A DNA stretch of 64,000 nucleotides from Calliopsis andreniformis (GCF_051401765.1 NC_135073.1:372001-436000), one strand, 5' to 3'; positions 22,905 to 33,961 are shown, numbered from the stretch's first letter. Translations and numbers: made by a program. The notes: a model not told the origin generated them from the letters alone.

Positions 22905-23480
22905 AGAAGAAAATGCGATATTGGATAACTTAAGTTAAGTAATGAAAATCTCACCCTTGAAAGTGGTGTGCCGGGTAATTTGGGCAACTTGGTGTTAGAC
23001 ACACCAACAAATTCTTGAATTGTTTAATTTTATCTATATTTTCTATAAGTTTTATTAAGATGTTCCAGCACGTAAAAAAGTAGTAATTTTAGTTCTCTAA
23101 TTAATTTAATGGTAATTATTTAGAATAAGGGTCTCCTCACCGATTTCTTTGAAACTTTTTTATATCATGCATCTTGATACGTGGATTAATTTTTCTAAAT
23201 GGAATAATTGTCGCTCTCTTTTCGTTTTCGAGATAAAAATTTTTATATGCTTGAAAATTATGGTGGCAGGCCGAGGGTAGGTAGCAAAAAGGGGGTTTGA
23301 GTTGGGTTAGAGCTAGGGCCAGTGAAAGAGATGTTTCGAGTTGGTTAGAGCTAGGACCGGGAAAAGTAACTACATACTGTCAAAAGTTACGGGGACGTAA
23401 CAACAGTAGTTACTAGAGCCTATTATCTACGCATACATATATATAACATGTGGTGTTAGTCTGCCCCCCCCCTCCAATGA
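22905..23480. other. Non-coding stretch with short direct repeats
   Basis: GAGTTGG(G)TTAGAGCTAGG occurs twice near 23298-23356. A TGGTGTGCC/GGCACACC inverted pair lies across the poly(A) tract (22790 and 22968). Confidence 0.4.
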
Positions 23481-23482
23481 AT

Positions 23483-23516
23483 TCTGCTAAAGTCTGCTTA
23501 TTGTAAGTTTTGACAT
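23483..23516. repeat. Short dispersed repeat, copy 1 (copy 2 at 26690-26724)
   Basis: AATTCTG(C)TAAAGTCTGCTTATTG followed by TAAGTTTTGACA is shared with 26690-26724. Both copies are preceded at a short distance by a C-run (near 23464 and 26656). Confidence 0.65.
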
Positions 23517-23541
23517 GTATATATATACATGTATATGTATA

Positions 23542-25002
23542 CAGTCAACCCTCCTATAACGCGGTGAGTGCGTACCGCGTTATATGGAAACCGCGCTATA
23601 AGAAACTCGGATTTAACCGTACAAACCAGGCTAATTCGTAGCGCGTTCTATGGAAACCGTCTACCCCGTTGTATGGAAACCGCGCTATAAGAAACGCAGA
23701 ATTAGTACAAATCACATTATTCGTACCGCGTTATATGGAGACCAATAAGGACAAGATAAATTATAAATTATTTTTATTGAATTGAAGAGTTTATATAAAG
23801 AAATGATACCAAAACTAAACTGAAAAACTGTTTTCCAACAAAAACAAGAAAGACTTTCGTAAAATTTAATCTTTCAACACTCATCCTCGCTGTCAGATAA
23901 TATGAGTCGCCTAACTCGTCTTCTTTTAATAGGCAAAATGTCTTTCTCACTTGGCTCATCTTCACATTGGTTTTCGATTGTAGCTTTTTTTTCTAACTCC
24001 ACTAAAACCTCTCTATAGGGAGCTAAGCAATTTCTTAACTCTCTTTTAAACTTTGCGCTACGCACCGTTGAATGATCAGTTTGAATGAAATGGAGTTCTA
24101 ATTCTTTAGCCAAATTTAGCCCTTTTTTCACATCTTGTAAATCGACATTTGGCACCCATTCGTTTTCCTTATTTTCGTTTACCAATGGATTTGAGGTGGG
24201 TGCATCAATTAAATCCATCAGTTCATCCTCATCTAAAGTTTCTTCCCCGAGTACGAGTTCTCTTACATCCTGATGGTTTGTTGTAAATTCTTCATCGCCT
24301 AAACGAGAAGCAATGTTTACTATTTCTGTAACTGGGAGTAAAATTGTAGAATCATCTTGTATTATTTGAACCATTTCAGGTAAAAGGGGTTTCCAACACG
24401 CATTAAGCGTTGATGGTTTAATTTCCGCGCAAGCCGATGACACGGTTCTAATACAATCTAAAATAGAAAATTCCATCCAAACTTGAGTAAGGGTTTTATT
24501 TTCACTACTTTCTAATCTGTCGAAAATGGTTTGGAAAACTTGGCGTGTGTAATACATTTTTAAAGTTTGAATGACTCCTTGGTCCAAAGGTTGTATTAAT
24601 GACGTGCAGTTAGGAGGAAGGAAGACAATTTTTACATTTGGATGATCCAGTTGTATGTTGTGGCAACCAGCGTTATCAAGAACCAATAAAACTTTGAAAT
24701 ACAAATTTTTTTCCATCGTATGGGTTTCCACTGCCGGGATAAAACAATTATAAAACCAATCCTTAAATAAATCTTGGGTCATCCAAGCTTTCTTATTAGA
24801 TCGCCAGAACACAGGCAATTCGGTCTTATTAATGTTTTTCATAACACGGGGAGTTGAAGAACGATTTATTCGAACTTATGGGATGCTGTTGACGGAAACC
24901 GCGCTGTAAGAGTATCGTGTTATAGGAGGGCTGTCGCATTTTCAGCTTCGCGTTATATGGAAACCGCGTTCTGAGAGTACCGCGTTATAGGAGGGTTGAC
25001 TG
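23542..25002 (-). mobile_element. Internally deleted Tigger-like element
   Basis: Ends are inverted repeats: CAGTCAACCCTCCTAT at 23542 and its reverse complement ending at 25002, with pairing continuing through ...AACGCGGT. The left flank is TA; the right flank reads TG, so the target duplication is slightly decayed. Both subterminal zones carry several copies of a 30-bp unit built on ACCGCGTTATA and GGAAACCGCGCTATAAG (left near 23573, 23640, 23665 and 23728; right near 24895, 24950 and 24965). These are likely transposase-binding sites. The element is only 1461 bp because the N-terminal half of the transposase gene is missing. Confidence 0.9.
23874..24842 (-). CDS. C-terminal half of a Tigger (pogo group) transposase, open frame of 322 codons
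   Basis: The frame starts MKNINKTELPVFW inside what is normally the middle of the transposase. It contains WMTQDLFKDWF, the second catalytic aspartate in LVLDNAGCH (residue 56) and the third in SLIQPLDQGV (residue 87), 30 residues apart. It ends with an acidic tail LSDSEDEC, as in Tigger/Jerky proteins. Missing are the N-terminal CENPB-type helix-turn-helix DNA-binding domain and the first catalytic aspartate. The product therefore cannot be an active transposase. The frame has no stops or frameshifts over 322 codons, so the deletion is recent or the fragment is tolerated. The ATG at 24842 directly follows the subterminal repeats, so the fragment could be translated as it stands. Confidence 0.85.
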   Translation of the reverse strand: MKNINKTELPVFWRSNKKAWMTQDLFKDWFYNCFIPAVETHTMEKNLYFKVLLVLDNAGCHNIQLDHPNVKIVFLPPNCTSLIQPLDQGVIQTLKMYYTRQVFQTIFDRLESSENKTLTQVWMEFSILDCIRTVSSACAEIKPSTLNACWKPLLPEMVQIIQDDSTILLPVTEIVNIASRLGDEEFTTNHQDVRELVLGEETLDEDELMDLIDAPTSNPLVNENKENEWVPNVDLQDVKKGLNLAKELELHFIQTDHSTVRSAKFKRELRNCLAPYREVLVELEKKATIENQCEDEPSEKDILPIKRRRVRRLILSDSEDEC

Positions 25003-27566
25003 TGTATATACTGGATATATGTATATCATGTGGCGTACGAATACGCAACATCGTAATATGGGGTGATTAGTTTAATTGGAAACTTTGATTGGTGGCAGCA
25101 TTTATTGTAAATGCTGTTAGTATTGTACGTGCTGTCAACACTCGTGACTAACAAGCGAAACTTCAAACGTGAAATCGTTATTCTTAATTTTCATCTTATT
25201 TTGGTGTTTAGAATCACCTCTTAAAGTTATACCATGCTGTTCAGAAAGAGCGTTGTTTGTACCCTGTACTTCTGCTCAGAAAACCGCGAGTATCATCATC
25301 ATTGGTGAATATTTGCGATATTTACTCGTACTCATATTCGTCCATTTTCCATTCCTTGTGGGTAAATTGTCACAAGTCAAACAAAAATTTTAGAGATTCC
25401 ACATATCGACGTGAATTTTCTGCAACGGCAGCAACTTTTTCTCATCATGCTCTTTCACACCAATATGAATTTGTATGTTTGGTTTTTCAATTCGCCGTGA
25501 ATTCATCGCAAATTTACTGCTACTGTGGATAATCGTATTGGCTTGGAGCTTTTACACGTGCTCGTCATCATATCTGTGAACACACTCCTAGAGAGAGAGC
25601 GAGACTAGTTATTACACGGAGAAGTTGGAAGTCTTGTCATTATTGGCATGTAATCACGGACAGTCAATTGTCTACGCGAAACTGAATAGTAACGCTGTTA
25701 ACTTTTACGTGTATACATAAATTAAAGAAATAAAATAATGAACAAGTTTTTGAACTGTTTGGTTTACTAGGAAAAGAAGTTGTTTTGTGGAACCTGAAAC
25801 ACCGGTTAGAGCCCACGAATACGAAACTATCTGGGTCCAAGTACATATAAGCAAGTACATAGTGTGGGAGATTCGACTCTTCATCGATTATACTACTTAT
25901 TATATTACTATTTATTATGATTATAATCGTATTCGGGAATATTCGCGATATGTGTGTTACCGGCTTAAGAAACTTTTCTAAAGAGTAAATACTTAGTCAC
26001 GTTTATTTTTTCCCCTGGTGAAAGTTCACAGTAAGGCGATTACGATTTTTGATTCATTGTTTATATGCTTTATCGTTTGTAGAGAAATATTTTTATATAA
26101 TTGCTCTTTCATTGATGCAGTGCCCCTGCTAATTCACCGCAAATATGTTTGAAGAAGCTCGTGTTTTTTGCATTAATGTAATTATAACGATAATAAGACG
26201 TCTGACAAGTAAATTATTCAAAGCATCGTCAAATTCTAAAACACATTTTAGAGTATAAGTTACGCGGAAATATTCTGCATTCTTGAAAAATTGATTATAA
26301 TTTGACTACTAAGGATGTACGAAGTTTGGCGTATGAATTAGCTGTTGATTAATATGTAGAAGTAATCATTAAAACTATGTGAGCCGAAATATTTGCACCT
26401 ACCTGTGCACTGCTTAAAATACATGTATGTACTTCTTAAAGTGTGCTTAGATAGATATATATTTTTAGATTTGAAGTTTGGTGCCACTCGCACGAAACGC
26501 GAGTAAGTATTTATATATATATATACATATGTGCCTGTACTCATAATTTACAACACAGTATTTGCAGATGAATGAACGCTATGATAGTATTTACAGATAC
26601 ATGAAAATATCTTATATTGAGGCAATGTTATGTTATTTCGAATGTGATGTTATTGCCCCCCCCCCCAAATGAAACCTGCGTTTCGAAGAATTCTGATAAA
26701 GTCTGCTTATTGTAAGTTTTGACAGTCTCTTTTAGTTTAACTAGTTATAAACCGGTTATATAAATAGCTTCTTTTTTTTTTATAAATTAACCAAATTTTT
26801 TTTTTTTTTCAAAGTCATAAAAGGACTTATACTACTTTCAATATTAGTGAATTTTACAATTCTTTAAATTTTGTATTTTGTACACAAAATATTATTATTG
26901 AATCTCAATATTTATTTATTTACTTACTGTTATATATTATGCTTGTAATATTAATTGTTTTTAATTTATTTATTTATTTATAAAGATCACATTTACCTTG
27001 CGGTTATTAGTGACCACGATAATAATATGTTTGGTTATATATTACAATATATACTATTTATTAACCATAATAATTCATTACGTGAAGATAAGGACAAGTA
27101 AACTTGTAATGAGAATTTATAATAAGCGTTGGTGTATACAGTAATCGTTATCGATGAGTTATATTCTGTTATGTATATTAATATTTTTAAGAAAATTTAA
27201 TATATTTTTACACATCTCTTTATTGTTGAGTACAACATAAGGTTCATTTGGAAGATGAAAGGTGTTTTATTATGAAGTAGGTTCCTACCTCTTCATAGTT
27301 GATCCACTGAGAAAAGTGCAGTTACAGTAACTACACTTGTTTTGTTCTTTTTTAGTTATTAGCTGAGAGTGCGTAAAGCTTGTATAACCAATTCTTAGTC
27401 TTGTGAGGATCACCTTGTTCCTTTCTGTTGAAAAATAATGCTGGGCTTTTATCCGATAGGTTTCTCCTAATTGAATGGATATAGCAAGGGCGGAAATTTT
27501 TCTAAATTTCATCTTCTAAAATTTTTATTTTTTATTTGTAGAATATTTTGAAGTCCTTATGGAATA
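25003..27566. other. AT-rich stretch with small repeats only
   Basis: Contains the second copy of the short repeat at 26690-26724 next to a C11 run (26656-26667). T-runs lie near 26771 and 26800, with ATTT/TTAT-rich sequence near 26915-26985. No gene supported; short frames show no domain. Confidence 0.4.
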
Positions 27567-27797
27567 CAGTAGAGACTCCCTAATCCGCATTAATAGGGTG
27601 ATAAAAGTTGCCAGATAATGGAATTTTTGGAAAATAGAGCAAACACTTTCTTTTACATTCAGCTTCATTTACTTAGATAGAAATGAACAAAATTGAGTTT
27701 TAGTTGCTAAATCACGTAAGTGTGTAATTTTCAGTATTAGGTTTTTATTGTTTAATGCTTGAGATTGTAAATTTTCCGATACTGTGTATTCTAGCTA

Positions 27798-30348
27798 CAG
27801 TAGAGTCTCGGTTATCCGAGGTGATGTGGACCGAGCCTACCTCGGATAATCGAAAACTCGGATAATACGGAAGGGTTAATGGGAGTTGATAAATCGTATA
27901 ATAAAACTACAAAAACGTTTTGGTAGAATAATATTGCACATATATTTAAATTTAATTAATTGTTTAATTGAGTGAAAGTTTAATTAAGAGGGGGGTGACA
28001 CGTTGGGACGTATGAAAATCATAGGTTTACTTAAATTTTTTGATTGATTAAGTTGTCACTCCTCCTTAACTGCCTTAAAAAAATCTATTTACACGTTTTT
28101 ACTCTTTATGTTCAATTTTCGAAAAAAATGAGGTTATCTTTTTTTGTTTTATTGTACCTTTTCTCTTTTTTGCTGTTACATTCCGTAGGCGTCTCAAGAA
28201 GGAAATATCGGCAGATGTAGTATCCTCTTGTTGTTCAATATAAGATAGAGCTGCTTCGATAGCAGCTAGGCCATCACTGTGTGATATTTTTTTCACAGAT
28301 TCTGTGCACGTTTCATCCTCCTCCTCCTCTTCATTTTCTTCTTTTCGTTGATTCACAACATTTATAATCATATTGTCGGTCATTTCCTGGTTTTCATCTT
28401 CATTCATCCATTCTGTAATATCTTTTGCATTAAGGGCCTCTGAGACGGGAAATTTATTGGCTATTTCTAAAATTTCTGTTTCATCATTTTTCTTCTGTTC
28501 ATCTTTGTCATTTTCATTAGTAGAACCTAACATTTTTTCCCAGGACCTAATCATGGTAGATGATTTAACACTATTCCATGCATCCGCCAACCAGTAAATA
28601 ACATCCTTGATGTTAATTTTTTTAAGGCTTTCAACAACACTTTTGTCATTTTCCAAATCTTCGAGTAAATGCTTTAGAAGCTGTCGTTTATAATTTCGCT
28701 TTAAAATCTCGAGTACCCCTTGATCAAGTGGTTGAATAAGGGATGTCACATTCGGAGGTAAAAAAGCTGCTCTGATATCACCACAGACAAGTTCACTTAC
28801 ATCTGGATGAGATGGTGCATTATCTAAAAGTAGAAGTGCTTTGATGGGAAGATTTTTCTCCTTTAAAAAATGTTTCGTGCTGGGAACAAAATCTTCATGA
28901 AACCATTTTCTAAATAAACTTGAGTCCATCCATGCATTTTTTTGATTTGTGTAGTTCACGGGTAGATTTTTTGTATTGATATGTTTAAAGGCTCTTGGAT
29001 TTTTAGACTTTCCAATAACACATAGTTTAAGTTTGTGCTCACCAGATGCATTTCTACAGGCCAATATCGTCAATCTTTCTTTATTTCGTTTGTACCCTGG
29101 AGCGGATTTTTCGTTTCTGGCTGCAAGTGTTTTTGAGGGGAGCATTTTAGGATTTAAACCTGTTTCATCGCAATTGTAAATTTGGTGTAAACTTAAATCT
29201 TCTTTCTTTATTATGCTCCTTATTTTAGTTGTAAACGTGGCAATTTCTTCCGTGCTAGCTGATAATTTTTCCCCACGGATGTTTAATTGTCTGATTCCGA
29301 ATCTTTTTTTCCACCGATCTAACCAGCCAATGCTAGCTGTAAATTCTTCTTCCTCGTCCTCAAATTGCTTGTGGAATTCTAAAGCTTTAGCTTGTAAAAT
29401 TGGCCCAGAAATTGGGCTACCTTTTTCTCTCATTTGAGTAAACCACAAAAACAGAGCTTCTGAAGTTTTTTCAAATTCTCCTTTTTTCATCGTTTTCCTG
29501 ACCATACTATATTCACTACCACATCCCGAAGCATATCGTGAATTGTACCATTTTTCAATGTGCCCTTTCTTTCTCTTCCAATCACCCACAGTAACTTCAC
29601 CGACACCTAAATCAGTAGCCACCTTTTTTAGGGATTCTCCTTGATCCAAGCGTTGAAGTGCATTAAATTTCGTTTCTAAAGAAACAACAACACGTTTACG
29701 TTTTCCACTCATGCTACACAGAACACACTCTACAGATTTAGTTGCTTTCCGTATCGAAAGTTGTAAGGTGACTGATGCACTGTTTGTCAATCTTCTTACC
29801 AGTAAATCTTGTAGTTTTCTTACTTCGCTCCGACATTTTTCTTTGAATTCTGCGGCTTCTTTCGCGGCAAAGAACAAAACGGCGGCAGCGCTCTTCATAA
29901 CGTTGACGCGCGGCGAGAAGCAAAGAATGCCGCGCGTCGACGTCGGGATATGAATCGCTTTGTTTTAATTAATTTTTTTCGTATTTTCGTTATTTTACGT
30001 AATGTTTGGACTTTCTTTCATCAGGAGATGAAAAATCGAATGCTGTTTCGCTCGTTAAGATCCGATAACAACTACATTCATTCTGTAAAGAGTACACAAA
30101 CGGCTAGTTCTGTCCTTGTCTTCGGCGGTCGGCTTGTGATCTCGAGTCTCAAACCTTGCTGGGAAAGGTTCCAAAAAAAAATTACGGTTCCATATTCGCG
30201 GACACCACTGTACATATTTTGATTCACAGCACCTCGGATAATAAGGAACACCGAACTCGGATAACCGAGATCCTACCTTAAAGGTTGAAGCTCCTCGGAT
30301 AATACGGAACCTCGATTAACCGGGACTCGGATAACCGAGACTCTACTG
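27798..30348 (-). mobile_element. Complete Tigger (pogo group) transposon
   Basis: Perfect 23-bp terminal inverted repeats begin CAGTAGAGTCTCGG at 27798 and end in the complementary sequence at 30348. TA lies directly outside both ends (27796-27797 and 30349-30350). Subterminal CTCGGATAA words recur on both sides (near 27841, 27855, 30232, 30253, 30294 and 30326) and are likely binding sites. At 2551 bp with one uninterrupted transposase frame, this is a full-length copy that looks young. It lies inside an older MITE. Confidence 0.95.
28099..29712 (-). CDS. Tigger transposase, full length (537 residues from the internal ATG)
   Basis: The start chosen is the ATG at 29712, giving MSGKRKRVVVSLETK, the usual beginning of this family. 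The frame is open upstream to another ATG at 29898 (62 more residues), which may be used instead. Residues about 8-60 are the CENPB-type helix-turn-helix (LDQGESLKKVATDLGVGEVTVGDW). Residues about 75-140 are the second DNA-binding helix bundle (LFLWFTQMREKG...GWLDRWKKRFGI). The DDE_1 catalytic core follows, with aspartates at about 182 (YNCDETGL), 297 (LLLLDNAPSH) and 330 (PLDQGV). The tail is acidic, then basic (KKRKGTIKQKKITSFFSK). It cuts and pastes DNA in the nucleus. No stop, frameshift or missing catalytic residue is seen, so the protein may be functional. Confidence 0.93.
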   Translation of the reverse strand: MSGKRKRVVVSLETKFNALQRLDQGESLKKVATDLGVGEVTVGDWKRKKGHIEKWYNSRYASGCGSEYSMVRKTMKKGEFEKTSEALFLWFTQMREKGSPISGPILQAKALEFHKQFEDEEEEFTASIGWLDRWKKRFGIRQLNIRGEKLSASTEEIATFTTKIRSIIKKEDLSLHQIYNCDETGLNPKMLPSKTLAARNEKSAPGYKRNKERLTILACRNASGEHKLKLCVIGKSKNPRAFKHINTKNLPVNYTNQKNAWMDSSLFRKWFHEDFVPSTKHFLKEKNLPIKALLLLDNAPSHPDVSELVCGDIRAAFLPPNVTSLIQPLDQGVLEILKRNYKRQLLKHLLEDLENDKSVVESLKKINIKDVIYWLADAWNSVKSSTMIRSWEKMLGSTNENDKDEQKKNDETEILEIANKFPVSEALNAKDITEWMNEDENQEMTDNMIINVVNQRKEENEEEEEDETCTESVKKISHSDGLAAIEAALSYIEQQEDTTSADISFLRRLRNVTAKKRKGTIKQKKITSFFSKIEHKE

Positions 30349-30724
30349 TACTTTCATTGCACTTCCACCACTTTGGATATGTTTGAATAGTTAGAATTAA
30401 TTATTTCGATTGCTTGTTATTATGATACCTATCCTCTTAGTTCCATACTGAATTATCATGATTAAGATTTCATCGGCTGGACATGGGAAAATATGTAAAC
30501 ATCACTATGAAACGCTGTTGGGATAACAGAACATTTGGATAATAAGGGTTCGGATACGGGAGTCTCTACTGTATTTTCAAAAACGCAATTACAAAGTCCT
30601 ATTTCAAAAGTAACCGTATCTACATACTTTCTAACGTTGGTCAAATAATTTTCCAAAAACAAAGAAATTTATTTACAAAGGTTAATCGTTCTCAAATAAA
30701 ATAAAACTTGATAAACATTAATAG

Positions 30725-31763
30725 TGTAACAATTTGACTTCGTCATACATAGCATGTTCACAGATAAAGCGGCTTACCTGTGAATAGGAAGTAGGATTCG
30801 TGTGGCGTACGGTTAAGAAATAAATTTCGTAAACTAGGATTTCTCTTAGATTAATATGTAACAAAACTTATTAAACTAAAGTCTATACAGTTAATGGCTA
30901 AACTTAAATTAATTTTAATATTATTTCTAATTCAGTCTTTAAATTGATAATAAAAAAGGAACAATAGTCTGTTATGTATTTTCACTAACTGATTTGGTAA
31001 CTAGCACTATTTATTTACCAACCGAATACTTTTCGGTTTAAAATAGCTTATAAAATCTGATTCGGGCAGGAGGACAGTGTCGGATTATGGCCGATAGGGA
31101 TCGAGGATAGGCCAAGGAACTAGTTAAAACTGTCTCAGTTTGTAATCAAGGAGCTGGTTAAAGCTGCCCCGATCAGAAAGAACCAAAGAGCTGATTAAAG
31201 CTGCCTCGAAGTGGTTTAGGATCAGTGGAACTGCGTGATCTTCAGAATTTCGAACTCCAGAACGCCTTGCTGTCTCTGGCGACGCCGTATTTATTCTCGG
31301 AGGTTGCCTCCTTCCTTTAGACCCAATGGTTCCCCTCAGCGGAGGAGAAGTGTTGTACTGCGCTTGCGTACTTGGGAAGCATCGTCGGATACTCGTTCCT
31401 AATAGATTCCGATGCTTGGCGCATGCGTGCGATAGTGCTCGCGCAGGTGTAATGAAAGGCTCGCCTGTGATAAGTCTGTGGTGTCATCATCATCCTGTCT
31501 CCATCCTGTCGTCAGCGCATGCGAAGAAGCACGCCGTAAGATGTTGCTCGCATCGATGTCCTGATGTCCTCATGCGTAGATGGAAGAGTTCTATTGCTTG
31601 TGCGCATGCGTGTTGTGCGTCACTGGCGCGATCGTTTGAAGTAGGAAATTGAGGTTAGGATTACTGCCACCTACACATATCAATTCTAGTACTTATTTTA
31701 TTCTTAATGCTTAATGCTATATAGAGTTTGAGATTATTGACGAAATCGTCGTTGGTTGTTACA
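30725..31763. mobile_element. Possible solo LTR
   Basis: TGTAACAA at 30725-30732 and TTGTTACA at 31756-31763 are inverted LTR-type tips about 1.04 kb apart. Inside are three tandem-like units (31114-31138, 31148-31172 and 31185-31209) and a GC-rich 350-bp block (31320-31660) unlike the surrounding intron. No 5-bp target duplication matches (AATAG against ATATG), and no internal retroelement sequence adjoins. The call is therefore weak. Confidence 0.3.
31114..31209. repeat. Three spaced repeats of a 25-bp unit
   Basis: AAGGAACTAGTTAAAACTG (31114), AAGGAGCTGGTTAAAGCTG (31148) and AAAGAGCTGATTAAAGCTG (31185) are spaced 34 and 37 bp apart. Each contains a short self-complementary AGCT/ACT core. 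The layout recalls, on a smaller scale, the hairpin array at 52107-52592. Confidence 0.6.
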
Positions 31764-33140
31764 ATATGTTAATCAATTTCCGAAATAAAAATTCTCAAGT
31801 TAACCAGGGTTCCCTCCTTGTTTTAAACAAATATTCCAGTTTCAACTAAATGTCAGACATCAAGGTAAAAAAGTAATCGATTTAACGTAGAATGAAACTT
31901 GGATAAATTGACTTAAATATTTGTGTATTTTAATACATATTAATAAGCACACAAAATGAAATATATGGCAATAAATATTATAATATACGTGTATCCATGT
32001 ATTGTGAATTTTGATAGACGATATACGTATACTCTATGTATATAGATAGTTTCGGATTCATGTATCCGTGTATTTCAGGATCCGTATACTTGTTTAAATC
32101 CGGATTCGAGTATCATGGAGTACAGTCCATAGATTTCGATGCACGCGTACCGTGTATTAGACGCTACATGGATTCAAACACGGATAGTTTGATTTCACTT
32201 GCACGCGTGTATACGTGTATCTTGAATATACGTACAGAATCAGTATCTCTATTGAAAATAAACCAATATATGATTGATAATCTTATTAAAAGTGTATCAT
32301 AAAGAGTAGAAACAGTTCTTCGTAGTAAGAGTTACCCAATTTTTTATTAATGCAGTATATCAATTAATTTTTGTAGTACGTTAAAAGTAAATATTTATTT
32401 CTTCAAAGATTGTAATAGTGATTATTTATGGCAAGTCCTACCATTTTCCTAGCACTTTTATTGAACAGCGAAACAGTAAAAACTGATTTTTATGTACATA
32501 TAATATCTATAATAAAAAAAATCTAAATATTTTTGATTCGAAATGAAATGAACTGACAATTTTTAGTGTTATAATTAACCCTTAACTACAGACACCCATT
32601 TTTATCTATATCACTTATCTATATTGATATTTGAGGCCTTCATATATAGATTTTATTTAGATAGATATCCTGTATTTTCTACACATTAAAATGCTTTAAC
32701 ATGCATGAATATCTGTCGAGGAGATGTTCATACTACTTTTTTACTTATCAGTTATGCAAATATCGGATGTATTGTTGGATTTCCGGGTGAGAAACGCTGT
32801 AGACTGATTATACTTTACAATATAATGTATTTCAATAACGTTTCTGTTTATAACACCGGTCACAACTAAATATTAAGCTAATTGATGTGACGACATGTAG
32901 TAGGTGCAACTGGAGTACCAGATTGTGGTATGCATGAGTCTGAGTTTCATCTGACAGGTAGTGTATAGTGTAGTATAATATTTCAGAATGTCTAATAAGG
33001 ATGCGCTCTTATATAGACCACTGAGTATGGTCGGGAGAGGATGATCAGAGTCCGTGGATAACTATGAATTTGCGTAAGCCTGATGAATTTGCGCCTGTCG
33101 ATGACGTAGGACTAATAAAGGCTTGGGCATCCAACAGAAT
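31764..33140. other. AT-rich stretch, nothing recognised
   Basis: A patch near 32030-32225 repeats GTATCCGTGTAT/GTATACGTGTAT words. No gene supported. Confidence 0.4.
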
Positions 33141-33143
33141 TGG

Positions 33144-33308
33144 TTAACACGTTAAGTGCGACCTCAGTCCCTGGGGACTGACAGTGAACTTTTCGTTAGG
33201 CGATGACAGTCCATGGGGATTGACAGTATGAAGGCTAAGGATATAAAGCGTCGGCACGCCGCCAGACCAAAAAGCACAGCAAAATCGGCTCTGGGTTTAA
33301 CGCGTTAA
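33144..33308. repeat. 165-bp MITE with TTAA ends, copy 1
   Basis: Begins TTAACACGTTAAGTGCGAC at 33144 and ends AACGCGTTAA at 33308, so TTAA flanks both sides, the piggyBac-type target. Internally it has two versions of a palindrome (CAGTCCCTGGGGACTG and CAGTCCATGGGGATTG). The same TTAACACGTT tip is found at 46353-46516 and 53999-55617. Confidence 0.55.
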
Positions 33309-33339
33309 TTGTGAATTGTGAGGGGAAAATGTAATGTAT

Positions 33340-33830
33340 TAATGATGCTCTAATCTTGGACATACGTTCTCTTACTGAAAGTACGAAAAACAATGCCTTG
33401 TCACCAGTGACAAGGCAAGGGAAATATTGTAGATGTGTGGTGTGCCGCTTTTCTTTTCTCTTCGTCTCAATCCGATCTCTATCTCGGTTCTTTTTTCTTT
33501 GGCGTAGCAGCTTCTCCCTTATCGCCTTGTCCTTGACGGTCGTCTCCAACAGCAACAGAAGGAATACCGTGGCTCCTGACTTGCGGTATCCCGAAATTGA
33601 GATGTGCGAGCTGGCGCTCGAGGATCATAAATCTTTCCCTCTCTTATAGCGCAGCATATCAATTCCCTCCCCTCTATTCTCCCTTTTCCTATAACATGTT
33701 GCTGGCTGCTAGCTACGTACATACTACATATCTTCGGAGGTAACACTGTGCTGCGGCGAACCGTACACAACTTTACTGTCTGTGTCAAACGATTTCTTAC
33801 CGTCATCAACATTTCGATTTCGAATCTCCC
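33340..33830. other. GC-richer block containing a perfect 11-bp palindrome
   Basis: TGCCTTGTCAC at 33394-33404 is the exact complement of 33407-33417 across a 2-base gap. The surrounding 450 bp are pyrimidine-rich and open in several overlapping frames on both strands, none with a recognisable domain. It could be an unrecognised exon or repeat. Confidence 0.3.
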
Positions 33831-33961
33831 TGGATTAGAATGAATGCAAATATTATTTTAATTGAGAAATTGTAGATACTAGAATGAAATTAACATGAAA
33901 ATTTTACAAGTCTTTAATTTATTCAGCGAATTTCGAGAATAGCATACTGCATGTATTTTTC

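Larger units (their letters stand above)
27567..30571. mobile_element. Older Tigger-type MITE (about 450 bp) split by the nested full-length element
   Basis: CAGTAGAGACTCCC at 27567-27580 has its exact reverse complement at 30558-30571. Both are bounded by TA (27565-27566 and 30572-30573), and similarity continues past the first 14 bp (ATCCG words on both sides). Subtracting the inner element (27798-30348) and one TA leaves about 452 bp, a typical non-autonomous MITE. The terminal CAGTAGAG is shared with the inner element, so the two families are probably related. Confidence 0.85.

Noticed and set aside
22817..23002. 61-codon minus-strand frame
   Set aside because: Poly-Phe from the poly(A) tract.
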